Origin: Candidatus Providencia siddallii
GTDB lineage: Bacteria; Pseudomonadota; Gammaproteobacteria; Enterobacterales; Enterobacteriaceae
Assembly (NCBI GenBank): GCA_001457715.1
Contig: CVRF01000001.1
Location: forward strand, 186,001 to 250,000
Reading direction: 5' to 3'
DNA length: 64,000 nt
The position numbers were made by a program, and so were the translations under genes. The notes under the pieces are model-generated. The model was given only the letters and a program-made list of their open reading frames with translations, had not been told where the DNA came from and ran no database searches. Positions 54,722 to 64,000 of this stretch are shown here, piece after piece (positions within the stretch are counted from its first letter, which is position 1; every line of letters starts with the position of its first letter).

Positions 54722-56158
54722 TTATCGCAAACTTAATGTATTAATAAATTTTTTATAAACATCTTCTGCATTTAATGTTTTTTTTTCTTTAGGACCAACT
54801 AAAACAAAAACAGGCTCTCTAGATAAAAAAGAACGAATTTCAATTATTAAACTCCATAAAGTTTGAGACAATAAAAATTGTTGTCTTAAACGCTGATATT
54901 GTTCTGGAGAAATATCAATAATATCATTTTGTTGAGATATTATACGTTGATTAATTAATAAATTTGTATTAATGCGAGCATAAATCGCAAATAATTGTGA
55001 TAATTGTATCTGTTTTTCTTTAATAATTTCATTAAATAATTCAAAAGTAACACCTTTTTTATTAATATTACTCAATTCATTGATCATTGTATCTACAACA
55101 TCAGCAATCTTTTCAAATGGAGCTGACACTGTTAAGTTACAACTTGTTTTTTTATATCGCATTCTACAAATTAAACTACTAATAACTTCATTTTTAATAT
55201 ATTTTTTATTAAACGTTTTTTGCAGTGATCTATAAATAATATCACGCGCTAAATTACTTTCCCAATATCTTAATAATCCATTTGAATCTTTTATAGGAAA
55301 CCGATCAATATCCCAAATTAACGTTATCACCTCGTTTAATAAATAATTTTTTGTTATACATATATACTTTTGTTTTATAGAAGCTAAAATAGCAATAGAA
55401 ACAGGTTCTAAACGCTTTCCTTTTAATGACGAAAAATTTTGTATAATACCATTAAATAATACACGCATATCAACATTCCCAACTATATATAATATCATTA
55501 CATCTGGAGTATACCATTTTTTAAAAAAAGTTTTTACATCATCTAATGAAACGTTTTCAGACACATTTTGTCCGGGATCAAATCCCAACATAGATGAATC
55601 TTTCAATCTAGATCTCCAAACTGGATCTTTTATATTTAAAGGCATAGTTGTTACTGGTATATTTTGATCTTTTAAAGAGTAATATAAAACTTCTTCAGTA
55701 CATATAATATCTTTAACTAAAGTTGATAAACAATTTAAAGCCTGTTTAATCAAATAATGATTATTATTTGGCAGACTTAAACTATAAATTGTATAATCAT
55801 AAGAAACAATAGCATGTACCATAAATACAATATTATTGTAACAAGATTTACAGAAAAAATCTTTTTGTGATTTTAATATCATATATTCTTTATTTTGATA
55901 AGATAATGCCATTTTAGGTATTAAAAAACTATATCCCTTTTCTCCTACATTTTCATTAATTGAACCAGTTTTAATAATCAATTTAAACTGAATACTATCA
56001 TTAGGCCTTTGTGGTGTTTGCAATAATTGCCAACTGAAATTATTTTTTAATTTACCTTCTTTCCATGCAGGATCAGGTTGTAATATTTCAGCATAAACAT
56101 AACGAACAATTAACAATAATATTACAGCAAAAATACACCGAACTTTAAAGTTCTGCAT
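54722..56158 (-). CDS. yhjJ: YhjJ-like M16 (pitrilysin-fold) periplasmic protein, catalytic motif missing
   Basis: 478 residues with a signal peptide (about 1-23, ending VYA). It follows E. coli YhjJ (498 residues) along its length: ILQPDPAWKEGKL, LLQTPQRPNDSIQFKL, SLPNNNHYLIKQAL, KKWYTPDVMILYIVGNVD, LKGKRLEP, LLRYWESNLAR and ISPEQYQRLRQQF. M16 peptidases carry HxxEH about 60-70 residues into the first domain. The aligned segment here reads GYSFLIPKMAL, so none of the zinc ligands remains; as I recall E. coli YhjJ is also atypical here (GFSHAIPRIAL). It is therefore probably a non-peptidase protein of unknown role. Four Cys residues in the mature protein might pair through DsbA. It stands alone between long spacers. 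Confidence 0.9.
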   Translation of the reverse strand: MQNFKVRCIFAVILLLIVRYVYAEILQPDPAWKEGKLKNNFSWQLLQTPQRPNDSIQFKLIIKTGSINENVGEKGYSFLIPKMALSYQNKEYMILKSQKDFFCKSCYNNIVFMVHAIVSYDYTIYSLSLPNNNHYLIKQALNCLSTLVKDIICTEEVLYYSLKDQNIPVTTMPLNIKDPVWRSRLKDSSMLGFDPGQNVSENVSLDDVKTFFKKWYTPDVMILYIVGNVDMRVLFNGIIQNFSSLKGKRLEPVSIAILASIKQKYICITKNYLLNEVITLIWDIDRFPIKDSNGLLRYWESNLARDIIYRSLQKTFNKKYIKNEVISSLICRMRYKKTSCNLTVSAPFEKIADVVDTMINELSNINKKGVTFELFNEIIKEKQIQLSQLFAIYARINTNLLINQRIISQQNDIIDISPEQYQRLRQQFLLSQTLWSLIIEIRSFLSREPVFVLVGPKEKKTLNAEDVYKKFINTLSLR

Positions 56159-57114
56159 ATAAACCTCTTTAGTTTTTTTATCATTTAAAATGATAATATA
56201 ATTATTTTTTTATTTTAAATGAAATCTAATTTAGATAGGTTTTATTTAATAAATAATAATTAATCGTATTTAAATTATATAATTATTTAATCGTGCAAAA
56301 AAACAATTAAATAATATTTCGATAATTACTTATTTTTTTATTTTGCTGTTATAATGTATTATTAATACGTTAATATTATTATATTACAATTTAATATAAG
56401 AATATGCTTTTATTATTTTTTAATTTCTTATTCAATAATAATTAACATAATTGATTAAAAACATTTAATAAGATATCATGATTATGATATGGCTATAATC
56501 AATTTCAAAAATAGATATTTAATTATAATAAAAACCAATATATTTAACAGTTTTTCTTAAAAAGAAATAATATCAAAAATATTAATACCATTAATATTAA
56601 TTAATGCTTTATTTATAACAAATACTATAAAACCAAATAAAATATTTTCTAATTTTATTTATATTTAAATTAGATAACAAATTATATAACTATTTTCAAA
56701 TTCAATTAATATTATTATTAAATTATTCTAAATAATCTTACTTACAGTATACTAATATATAATTTAATTATATAAATAAAAACGCAAATAAAAATAATTA
56801 AAAATATTTATATTTTCAATTTTGATGAATTTCAAATTTTAATATTTATTTATAAATAACCATTTTAAAATTTTTAAAAATTAATTTAAATAATCTATAA
56901 TTAATAAATTATAAAAAAAACATTAAAAGTTAAAAATAAAATTTTTTATATATTAATAAATATTAAAATATTATATTTTATCTTAAATTAATATAATTAT
57001 ATAATTACTATTATATAATCAATAATGTTTTTATAATAATTTTAATATTAGTATAAAAATCGTTTACTTTATAAATGTATTATTTTTTAAATAAAAAACA
57101 ATTTAATTTTAAAA
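56159..57114. other. Long non-coding A+T-rich spacer
   Basis: About 960 bases upstream of yhjJ and downstream of glyS. No gene, RNA or remnant was recognised. It must contain the yhjJ promoter. Confidence 0.55.
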
Positions 57115-59190
57115 TTATTGTAATAAAGAAATATCAGCGACTTTTAAAAATAAATCACGTAATTGTTTAAGTAAATTTAATCGGTTGATTCGAACTGTTT
57201 GATTCTCATCCATTACTTTTACATTTTTAAAAAAATCATCAATACTTTCACACAAAGATGATAACTGAATTAACGCTTCTTTATAATTTTTATTTATAAT
57301 AATTGGAACTAATTTAATTTGAATCACAATTATGCTTATTGCTATTTTCACCTCTTGAGGTGTTTTAAATTCAGAAATTAAAACATTATCAAATAATTTA
57401 GTTTTCGATTTATTCAAAATATTAGAAACACGTTTATTTATTTTTATTAAATTCTTTCCTTCTTTTGAAGAATTAAAACAATTTACTGCTTTCACTCTTT
57501 CATTAAAATCATATAAGTTAGTTGGATAACAATTTAATACAGACTGTATAATATTTAAATTATAACCAAGTTCTTGATACCAAACAGATAAACGGTCAAA
57601 CATAAATTTAATAACATCATTCACTACATTACAATTAGTTAATTTATCACCATATAGATAAACAGATTCTTGAATTATATCAATTAAATTGATATCATAT
57701 CTTTTTTCAATAATAATACGTAAAATACCAAATGTATTTCTACGTAAAGCAAATGGATCTCTATTACTTTTAGGGTAATAACCAATACCAAAAATACCAA
57801 TTAATGTATCTATTTTTTCCGCAATAGCAAGTGCAGAAGAAACTTTAGTAGAAGGTAATTCATCATTAAAAAACTTAGGTTGATATTGTTCTTTCAATGC
57901 TAACGCAACATCTTTAATCTCACCATCACGAAGAGCATAATGCATACCAATAATACCCTGCATATCTGTATATTCAAAAACCATATTAGTTAATAAATCA
58001 CATTTTGATAAAACACTTGCACGATCTACTTGATAAATATTTGCACCAATTTTTTTAGCAATCAATCTCGATAACACTTTTATCCTAAAAGTTTTTTCAT
58101 ATAAAGTTCCTAATTGTTTTTGAAATAAAACCATTTTTAAACGCTGTAAATTATATTCTAAATTATATCTACTATCATTTTTAAAAAAAAATTCAATATC
58201 AATCAATCGCTGACGTGCTATCTTTTCGTTTTCAAAAATAATTTCTTCAGTATTAATTGATTCAATATTTATTACAAAAATAAAATTTGGCATTAAATTT
58301 CCAATTTTATCATAAATAAAAAAATATCTTTGGTATTTTTTAAAAATAAATACTAATATTTCCAAAGGAATTTCTAAAAATTTTTTTTCAAATTTAGCAG
58401 TTAATATAACAGGCCATTCAACTAAAGATGTAACTTCTTCAATCAATAAATCATCAGTTCTTAAATCTATTTCACATCCTAACAATTTTGCAGCTTTTTT
58501 TATATTATATATAATAACATTTTTTCGTTCTTCATAATCAGCAATAACCATCCCATATTTATATAATATCGCAGGATATTGATCAGCACTATCAATAATT
58601 AATTCAGATTTTCCAATAAAACGATGACCACGAATAATACGTTTACTATTAATACCAAAAATTTTACCATCAATTAAATGATTACCAAAAAGCATAGTAA
58701 CGGTATGAACAGGGCGTATAAATTGCATATTATGATTAGACCAGCGCATTAATTTTGAAAAAGGTAAATTCAGAAGAGAATTAGTAACAACACTAACAAA
58801 TAATTTACTAATATTTTTTTCTTTTGTTTTTGTGCGATAATATAACCATTCTCCTTTTTCAGTTCTTAAGCGTTCGATTTTATCAATAGAAATATTATGA
58901 TTATTAGCCCAAGCTACTGCTTCTTTAGACAAACTTCCATCTTTATTAAAAGCTTTAGAAACAGCTGGACCACGTTTTTCAATTTTACAATCATATTTTG
59001 ACAAACATAAATCAAAAATTTTTAATGCCAAACGACGTGGAGTTGCAAACCAACTTATTTTACCGTGAGAAATATTTAATTTTTTAAGCTCCTCGCCAAA
59101 ATTTCGAGCAAATGATTCAGCTAATGAACGAAGAGATTTTGGTGGTAATTCTTCCGTACCAATTTCTACAAAAAAAATTTGTTGGATCAT
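57115..59190 (-). CDS. glyS: GlyS, glycyl-tRNA synthetase beta subunit
   Basis: The tRNA-binding subunit of the alpha2-beta2 bacterial-type glycyl-tRNA synthetase. Its 691 residues (689 in E. coli) start with FFVEIGTEELPPKSLRSLAE, continue with TPRRLALKI and MRWSNHNMQFIRPVHTV, and have the HD-like segment around SKCDLLTNMVFEYTDMQGIIGMHYA (near 405) and SNRDPFALRRNTFGILRI (near 500). The C-terminal anticodon-binding DALR-type region is complete. It follows glyQ by 8 bases. Confidence 0.98.
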   Translation of the reverse strand: MIQQIFFVEIGTEELPPKSLRSLAESFARNFGEELKKLNISHGKISWFATPRRLALKIFDLCLSKYDCKIEKRGPAVSKAFNKDGSLSKEAVAWANNHNISIDKIERLRTEKGEWLYYRTKTKEKNISKLFVSVVTNSLLNLPFSKLMRWSNHNMQFIRPVHTVTMLFGNHLIDGKIFGINSKRIIRGHRFIGKSELIIDSADQYPAILYKYGMVIADYEERKNVIIYNIKKAAKLLGCEIDLRTDDLLIEEVTSLVEWPVILTAKFEKKFLEIPLEILVFIFKKYQRYFFIYDKIGNLMPNFIFVINIESINTEEIIFENEKIARQRLIDIEFFFKNDSRYNLEYNLQRLKMVLFQKQLGTLYEKTFRIKVLSRLIAKKIGANIYQVDRASVLSKCDLLTNMVFEYTDMQGIIGMHYALRDGEIKDVALALKEQYQPKFFNDELPSTKVSSALAIAEKIDTLIGIFGIGYYPKSNRDPFALRRNTFGILRIIIEKRYDINLIDIIQESVYLYGDKLTNCNVVNDVIKFMFDRLSVWYQELGYNLNIIQSVLNCYPTNLYDFNERVKAVNCFNSSKEGKNLIKINKRVSNILNKSKTKLFDNVLISEFKTPQEVKIAISIIVIQIKLVPIIINKNYKEALIQLSSLCESIDDFFKNVKVMDENQTVRINRLNLLKQLRDLFLKVADISLLQ

Positions 59191-59198
59191 AATAATTC

Positions 59199-60107
59199 CT
59201 AATTTTTAAAACACAAAGGAAACCCAAGTGATTTACGATAATTCAAATAAGCTTCACCTACACGTTTACTTAAATTACGAATTCGTAAAATATAATGCTT
59301 TCTCTCAGTAACAGAAAATACATTACGAGCTTCTAATAAGTTAAAAACATGACCTGCTTTTAATATACACTCATAGGCTGGTAAAATTAAAGGATTTTTT
59401 AAAGACAAAAGATACAAAACTTCTTTTTCGTATTGATTGAAACATTTAAATAAAAAATCTATATTTGTATATTCAAAATTATAAATAGATTTTTCCACCT
59501 CATTTTGATAAAAAATATCACCATAAGTTATTTTCCCAAAAGAACTATTAGACCAAATAAGATCATAAACATTATCAATCTTTTGAATATACATCGCAAG
59601 ACGTTCAAGACCATATGTTATCTCACCAGAAACTGGTTTGCATTCAAGACCACATACTTGTTGAAAATAAGTAAACTGTGTAATCTCTAATCCATTTATT
59701 TGCACTTCCCAACCAAGCCCCCAAGCACCAAGCGTTGGATTTTCCCAATCATCCTCAATAAAACGAATATCATGAATAGTCAAATCAATACCTAAATTTT
59801 GTAAAGAACAAATATATAATTCTTGAATATTTTCAAATGAAGGTTTAATAATGACTTGAAATTGATAATAATGTTGTAAACGATTTGGGTTTTTACCATA
59901 ACGTCCATCACTAGGTCTTCTAGATGCCTGAACATATGCTATTGCAATAGGCTCAGGGCCTATTGCACGCAAGCATGTCATTGGATGAGAAGTTCCTGCA
60001 CCAACCTCAAGATCTAATGGTTGAATAATAACGCATCCATGCTTTACCCAATATGCTTGTAAAGCGAAAATAAGTCCCTGAAAAGTTTTAATATCATACT
60101 GATACAT
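59199..60107 (-). CDS. glyQ: GlyQ, glycyl-tRNA synthetase alpha subunit
   Basis: The catalytic class II subunit forming glycyl-adenylate. Its 302 residues (303 in E. coli) show [38 protein letters not shown] (near 36-55), [28 protein letters not shown] (a continuous conserved block near 74-101, with the motif 2 Arg) and [12 protein letters not shown] (motif 3, near 184). Upstream of glyS in one transcript. Confidence 0.98.
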   Translation of the reverse strand: MYQYDIKTFQGLIFALQAYWVKHGCVIIQPLDLEVGAGTSHPMTCLRAIGPEPIAIAYVQASRRPSDGRYGKNPNRLQHYYQFQVIIKPSFENIQELYICSLQNLGIDLTIHDIRFIEDDWENPTLGAWGLGWEVQINGLEITQFTYFQQVCGLECKPVSGEITYGLERLAMYIQKIDNVYDLIWSNSSFGKITYGDIFYQNEVEKSIYNFEYTNIDFLFKCFNQYEKEVLYLLSLKNPLILPAYECILKAGHVFNLLEARNVFSVTERKHYILRIRNLSKRVGEAYLNYRKSLGFPLCFKN

Positions 60108-61108
60108 GCTAAAAAATAAACTCTTAATAAAATTAACTTGTTATAATATTTTATTATTAAATAAATCTTAATACATAAAAATTATTTTAAATAATTTATT
60201 TAAAAAATTAATTAATAATTTAAACTTTCATAAAAATATTACTTAAAAATTAGATTTAAAATTCAATTAATAAAATATATCATTATTTAAATATGATAAA
60301 AAATAAAATTTTATTTTAAAAAATAAAAATATTTAATATATAATATAAAAATAAAAAATATTATAATGTTTATTATATAACAAATATTAATTATTAAAAA
60401 TAATAATTATTAAATAATACGAAATATACTTTTATAAAAGTAATTAATTTTATAATAAATTAATATTTTTAATCAAATATATTTGATATTAATAACTATT
60501 TACAAAAAACATAAATTTTTATAAAAAGATATTATTTAATACAAAACAATAAATTGACAATTTTATTTTAAATAACTATCAATTATTCCAATAATTACAT
60601 TTAAATATTTTTTAAAACATTAAAATAAATTATTTATTAATTTAATGTTATGTAAATTAAAAATAAACTACATGCATCTTACATATTGTTATACAAAAAT
60701 AATTTTTATATAATTTTTTTATATACTTTAAAAATATTTTTAATAAAACAAAAAAAATACAGTTTTAAATAATAATTACAATAATTTATTTCATTATTTT
60801 TCTAATTTCAATAAAAATATCTTTTTAATTTTAAATTATAGACATATATAAATAAGAACGATTACTTTATTAAAACTTACAAAATTAAAATACATATTTA
60901 TATATTTTAAATAGTATATTTTTTACATAACACAAACACTAAATAACTAAATGTTAATTAAAATAATTAATAAATATTAAATTTAAAATAAAACTAAACA
61001 AATTTTAATTAATATTAACTATAATAATATATTATATATCAAATATAATAACATTATTAAAATATAAAATATTATTTTTAAATATCAAAATAAGTATTAG
61101 GAAAGAAA
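60108..61108. other. Long divergent non-coding spacer
   Basis: About 1 kb between glyQ and pgm, almost purely A/T. It must hold both promoters. No other structure was found. Confidence 0.55.
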
Positions 61109-62743
61109 TTGAAAATACATAAAAATGCAGGGAATCTTCCAATTCAAAGCGATTTAATTAATATTGCAGAGCTGACAGCTAAGTACTACATACAACAACC
61201 AGATCCAAATAATTATACACAATTAATAAAGTTCGGTACTTCTGGACATCGTGGTATTTCATCAAATAAAAATTTTAATGAAAACCATATAATTGCAATA
61301 GCTCAATCTATTGCTGAGTTACGAAAAAATCATAATATAAGAGGCCCATGTTACATCGGAAAAGATACTCATGCATTATCAGAAGCTGCTTTTATTACTA
61401 TTATTGAAGTGCTAACTGCTAATAAAATATACGTTATTATTCAAAAAAATAATGGATTTACACCAACTCCTGTTATTTCTTATATGATTTTAAATCACAA
61501 TAAAAATAATTCAAATATTGCAGATGGTATTATAATTACTGCATCTCATAACCCACCTGAATATGGAGGTGTTAAATATAACTATATTAACGGAGGTCCA
61601 GCTAATATATATATAACATCTATTATTGAATATAATGCTAACAAAATTTTAACTAACAATATTAATAAGATTAAGCGTATAAATTTTAATAGAGCGTTAA
61701 CTAGCAAATATGTAATTGAAAAAAACTTTATATCTAATTATGTAGCAAACCTTAATCAAGTAATAAATATTAAAGCAATATCTGATTCTAAACTTAAAAT
61801 AGCCGTAGACCCTTTAGGTGGCTCTGGCATTGAGTATTGGAAAAAAATTGCTGATTATCATCAATTAAATATTAAAATACTCAATGATCAAATAGATCAA
61901 ACATTTCGTTTTATACCACTAGATTACGATGGAGTAATACGTATAGATTGCTCATCACGATGGTCTACAACAAATTTACTAAATATAAAAGAAAAATTTG
62001 ATTTAATACTCACAAATGATCCTGATCACGATCGTCATGGTATTATTACCCCTGATGGTTTAATGGATTCTAATCATTATCTAGCTGTAGCTATTGATTA
62101 CTTATTTCGTAATAGAACAAAATGGAGTAAAAATCTAGCCATAGGAAAAACACTAGTTTCTAGTAAAATAATTGATTTTATAGTAAATGATATGAAACGC
62201 AAATTAATAGAAACATCAATTGGTTTTAAGTGGTTTTCTAATGGGTTATTCAATGGAAATTTAGGTTTTTGCGGAGAAGAAAGTGCTGGGGCTTCATTTC
62301 TTAAATTTGACGGAACACCTTGGTCAACTGATAAAGATGGTATTATTTCATGTTTATTAGCAGCAGAAATCACTGCAGTTACAGGTGAGAATCCACAACA
62401 AAACTACAATAAATTAGCAAAAAAATTTGGATCGTCAATATATAAACGAATTCAATTAAAAACAAATAATAAAAAAATATTAAAATTAAATAACTTATCA
62501 TCTAATCTTATAACAACTAATATATTTGCTGGAAATAAAATAAAAAAAATTTTAACTAGAGCTCCATATAAAAATGCTGATATCGGAGGATTTAAAATTA
62601 TCACAAATCAAGGTTGGTTTGCAGCTCGAAAATCAGGAACAGAGAACACATACAAAATATATTGCGAAAGCTTTAAAGGGAAAAAACATCTTAATTTAAT
62701 TGAAAAAGAAGGTTTTAAAATAATCAAAATACTATTTAATTAA
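61109..62743 (+). CDS. pgm: Pgm, alpha-D-glucose phosphoglucomutase
   Basis: Interconverts glucose 1-phosphate and glucose 6-phosphate, feeding UDP-glucose and glycan synthesis. The start is TTG at 61109, supported by AGGAAAG 5 bases upstream and by the match MKIHKNAGNLPIQSDLINIA to E. coli MAIHNRAG. Its 544 residues (546 in E. coli) have the phosphoserine loop ITASHNPPEYGG (near 147), the metal loop DPDHDRHG (near 304-311), the sugar loop GFCGEESAGASFL and the phosphate site ARKSGTENTYKIY. In the second domain DCSSRWSTTNL replaces the E. coli DCSSECAMAGL. The retained mutase fits with LPS production, though galU is not in view. Confidence 0.97.
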   Translation: MKIHKNAGNLPIQSDLINIAELTAKYYIQQPDPNNYTQLIKFGTSGHRGISSNKNFNENHIIAIAQSIAELRKNHNIRGPCYIGKDTHALSEAAFITIIEVLTANKIYVIIQKNNGFTPTPVISYMILNHNKNNSNIADGIIITASHNPPEYGGVKYNYINGGPANIYITSIIEYNANKILTNNINKIKRINFNRALTSKYVIEKNFISNYVANLNQVINIKAISDSKLKIAVDPLGGSGIEYWKKIADYHQLNIKILNDQIDQTFRFIPLDYDGVIRIDCSSRWSTTNLLNIKEKFDLILTNDPDHDRHGIITPDGLMDSNHYLAVAIDYLFRNRTKWSKNLAIGKTLVSSKIIDFIVNDMKRKLIETSIGFKWFSNGLFNGNLGFCGEESAGASFLKFDGTPWSTDKDGIISCLLAAEITAVTGENPQQNYNKLAKKFGSSIYKRIQLKTNNKKILKLNNLSSNLITTNIFAGNKIKKILTRAPYKNADIGGFKIITNQGWFAARKSGTENTYKIYCESFKGKKHLNLIEKEGFKIIKILFN

Positions 62744-62872
62744 CTCATTAATAATAAATTAATTTTAAAAAATTTTATAATTGTAAATTACACTTATACA
62801 TTTACTTACTAAATATTTGTAACAATTTTGAAAAAATTATTTTAATCTTATTTTTTTTAAAAGGAAAAATTA

Positions 62873-63964
62873 ATGAATAAAATTTATAATTTTAGTGCAG
62901 GACCAGCAATGCTGCCTACAGAAGTAATGCGTGATGCTAAACTAGAATTTTGCGATTGGAATGGAATAGGTGTATCTATATTGGAAATAAGTCACAGAGA
63001 AAAATATTTTATTGAAATTGTAAAAGAAGCAGAACAAAATTTACGTGATCTATTAAAAGTTCCGAATAATTACAAAATTTTATTTTGTCATGGTGGAGCT
63101 CGTACACAATTTTCAATTATTCCAATGAATTTATTAGGAAAAAAAACAACTGCTGATTATATTGTTAGTGGATATTGGTCTAACTTTGCAGCAAATGAAG
63201 CTAAAAAATATTGTAAAACCAATATTATTAAAATACTTGAAGAAAAAAATGGTAAACAGAGCTTAAAACAAATGAGTAAATGGTTATTAAATAAAGAATC
63301 TGCTTATGTTCATTATTGCCCTAATGAAACAATAAGTGGATTAGCTATACATGAAGAACCTATTTTTTTTAAAAATAAAACTATTATTGCAGATTGCTCA
63401 TCTTCTATTTTATCAAAACCAATTGATATTAGTCTTTATGGTGTAATTTATGCTAGCGCACAAAAAAACATTGGTCCATCTGGAATTACCATAGTTATCA
63501 TTCGTGAAGATTTACTTGGAAAAGCATCTTTACAAACACCTTCAGTTTTTAACTATACACTTTTAACCAAACACAAATCAATGATTAATACACCGTCAAC
63601 ATTCTCATTATATTTATCTGGTATGGTTTTAAAATGGTTAAAAAAACAAGGAGGATTAGAGAAAATTATAATTAAAAATTATAAAAAATCACAGTTACTA
63701 TACAATATAATAGATAACTGTAACTTTTATATTAATAAAATCGCACAAAAAAATCGTTCTATTATGAATGTACATTTTCGAACACAAGATAGTAAATTAG
63801 ATAAAATTTTTATAAAAGATGCGAAAAATAAAGGACTTTTTTCATTAAAAGGACATAAATCTTTAGGTGGAATACGTGCATCTATTTATAACGCAATGCC
63901 TATAGATGGTGTTACAGCTTTAGTTGATTTTATGATAGATTTTAAACAACGTTATACACAATAA
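62873..63964 (+). CDS. serC: SerC, phosphoserine/phosphohydroxythreonine aminotransferase
   Basis: A PLP enzyme that makes 3-phosphoserine and, in the vitamin B6 pathway, 4-phosphohydroxythreonine. Its 363 residues (362 in E. coli) begin MNKIYNFSAGPAMLPTEVM, with FCHGGARTQFS (near 70), ADCSSSILSKPID (near 175) and the PLP-lysine segment YASAQKNIGPSG (Lys near 198). The C-terminal GGIRASIYNAMP matches the family. SD AAGGAAA lies upstream. aroA, which follows in enterics, would be beyond the window. Confidence 0.98.
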   Translation: MNKIYNFSAGPAMLPTEVMRDAKLEFCDWNGIGVSILEISHREKYFIEIVKEAEQNLRDLLKVPNNYKILFCHGGARTQFSIIPMNLLGKKTTADYIVSGYWSNFAANEAKKYCKTNIIKILEEKNGKQSLKQMSKWLLNKESAYVHYCPNETISGLAIHEEPIFFKNKTIIADCSSSILSKPIDISLYGVIYASAQKNIGPSGITIVIIREDLLGKASLQTPSVFNYTLLTKHKSMINTPSTFSLYLSGMVLKWLKKQGGLEKIIIKNYKKSQLLYNIIDNCNFYINKIAQKNRSIMNVHFRTQDSKLDKIFIKDAKNKGLFSLKGHKSLGGIRASIYNAMPIDGVTALVDFMIDFKQRYTQ

Positions 63965-64000
63965 ATTATATTTATAATTATATTAACTAAACCAAATACA

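Overview
The window reads as part of the chromosome of a host-restricted gammaproteobacterial symbiont of the Enterobacterales. Three things support this. Almost every gene is a close, near full-length relative of an Escherichia coli housekeeping gene. The DNA is extremely A+T-rich, with A/T at most wobble positions and spacers that are almost pure A/T. Many gene neighbours known from free-living enterics are missing, leaving long non-coding gaps. I cannot name the species. The type II dehydroquinase next to accBC points away from an Escherichia/Salmonella-like gene set. Reduced lineages related to Providencia, Arsenophonus or Wigglesworthia would fit, but this is inference.

Layout. 1-3066: tamB (cut by the window edge) and tamA on the minus strand; the tamA signal-peptide end is in a different frame from the rest, with the break at a nine-base homopolymer. 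4202-9407: tRNA-Arg(TCT), folD, cysS, lpxH, purE, purK, a conserved enteric neighbourhood. 9999-11471: an isolated DASS-family dicarboxylate transporter. 12744-17856: kdsD-kdsC-lptC-lptA-lptB, then rapZ, with rpoN-hpf-ptsN gone. 17940-18410: a secreted barnase-type ribonuclease without a visible inhibitor gene. 19014-21609: mreD, mreC, mreB. 22180-25391: aroQ-accB-accC and fis. 26421-28545: mdh and ispB. 28827-49048: a long run of information-processing genes in enteric order (rplU, rpmA, obgE, greA, rlmE, ftsH, folP, glmM, secG, tRNA-Leu, initiator tRNA, nusA, infB, rbfA, truB, rpsO, pnp, nlpI, deaD), missing yhbE, dacB, yhbY and rimP. 49339-63964: a patchwork of pabA, engB, dsbA, gor, yhjJ, glyS, glyQ, pgm, serC, separated by long empty spacers.

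Functionally the window covers transcription and translation (nusA, infB, rbfA, truB, pnp, deaD, glyQS, cysS, rpsO, rplU, rpmA), envelope building (Kdo and LPS export genes, lpxH, glmM, MreBCD, TamAB, SecG, NlpI), and parts of fatty acid, isoprenoid, purine, folate and serine/vitamin B6 metabolism. Redox handling is represented by dsbA and gor. The outer membrane and LPS export are clearly kept, unlike in the most reduced insect symbionts. No mobile elements, CRISPR arrays, phage genes or transferred islands were seen.

The most unusual items are: (1) a barnase homologue with all catalytic residues plus a cysteine pair at positions equivalent to barnase 43 and 80; (2) the tamA frame break at a poly(A/T) tract, possibly rescued by polymerase slippage; (3) a CLHC instead of CPHC active site in DsbA; (4) an apparently inactive M16-type protein (YhjJ) retained in a reduced genome; (5) a seven-residue insertion in NusA. 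No clearly new multi-gene system was found. Comparisons with E. coli proteins are from memory, not from a database search. Sigma-70 promoters were not called because -10-like and -35-like hexamers occur everywhere in DNA this A+T-rich.
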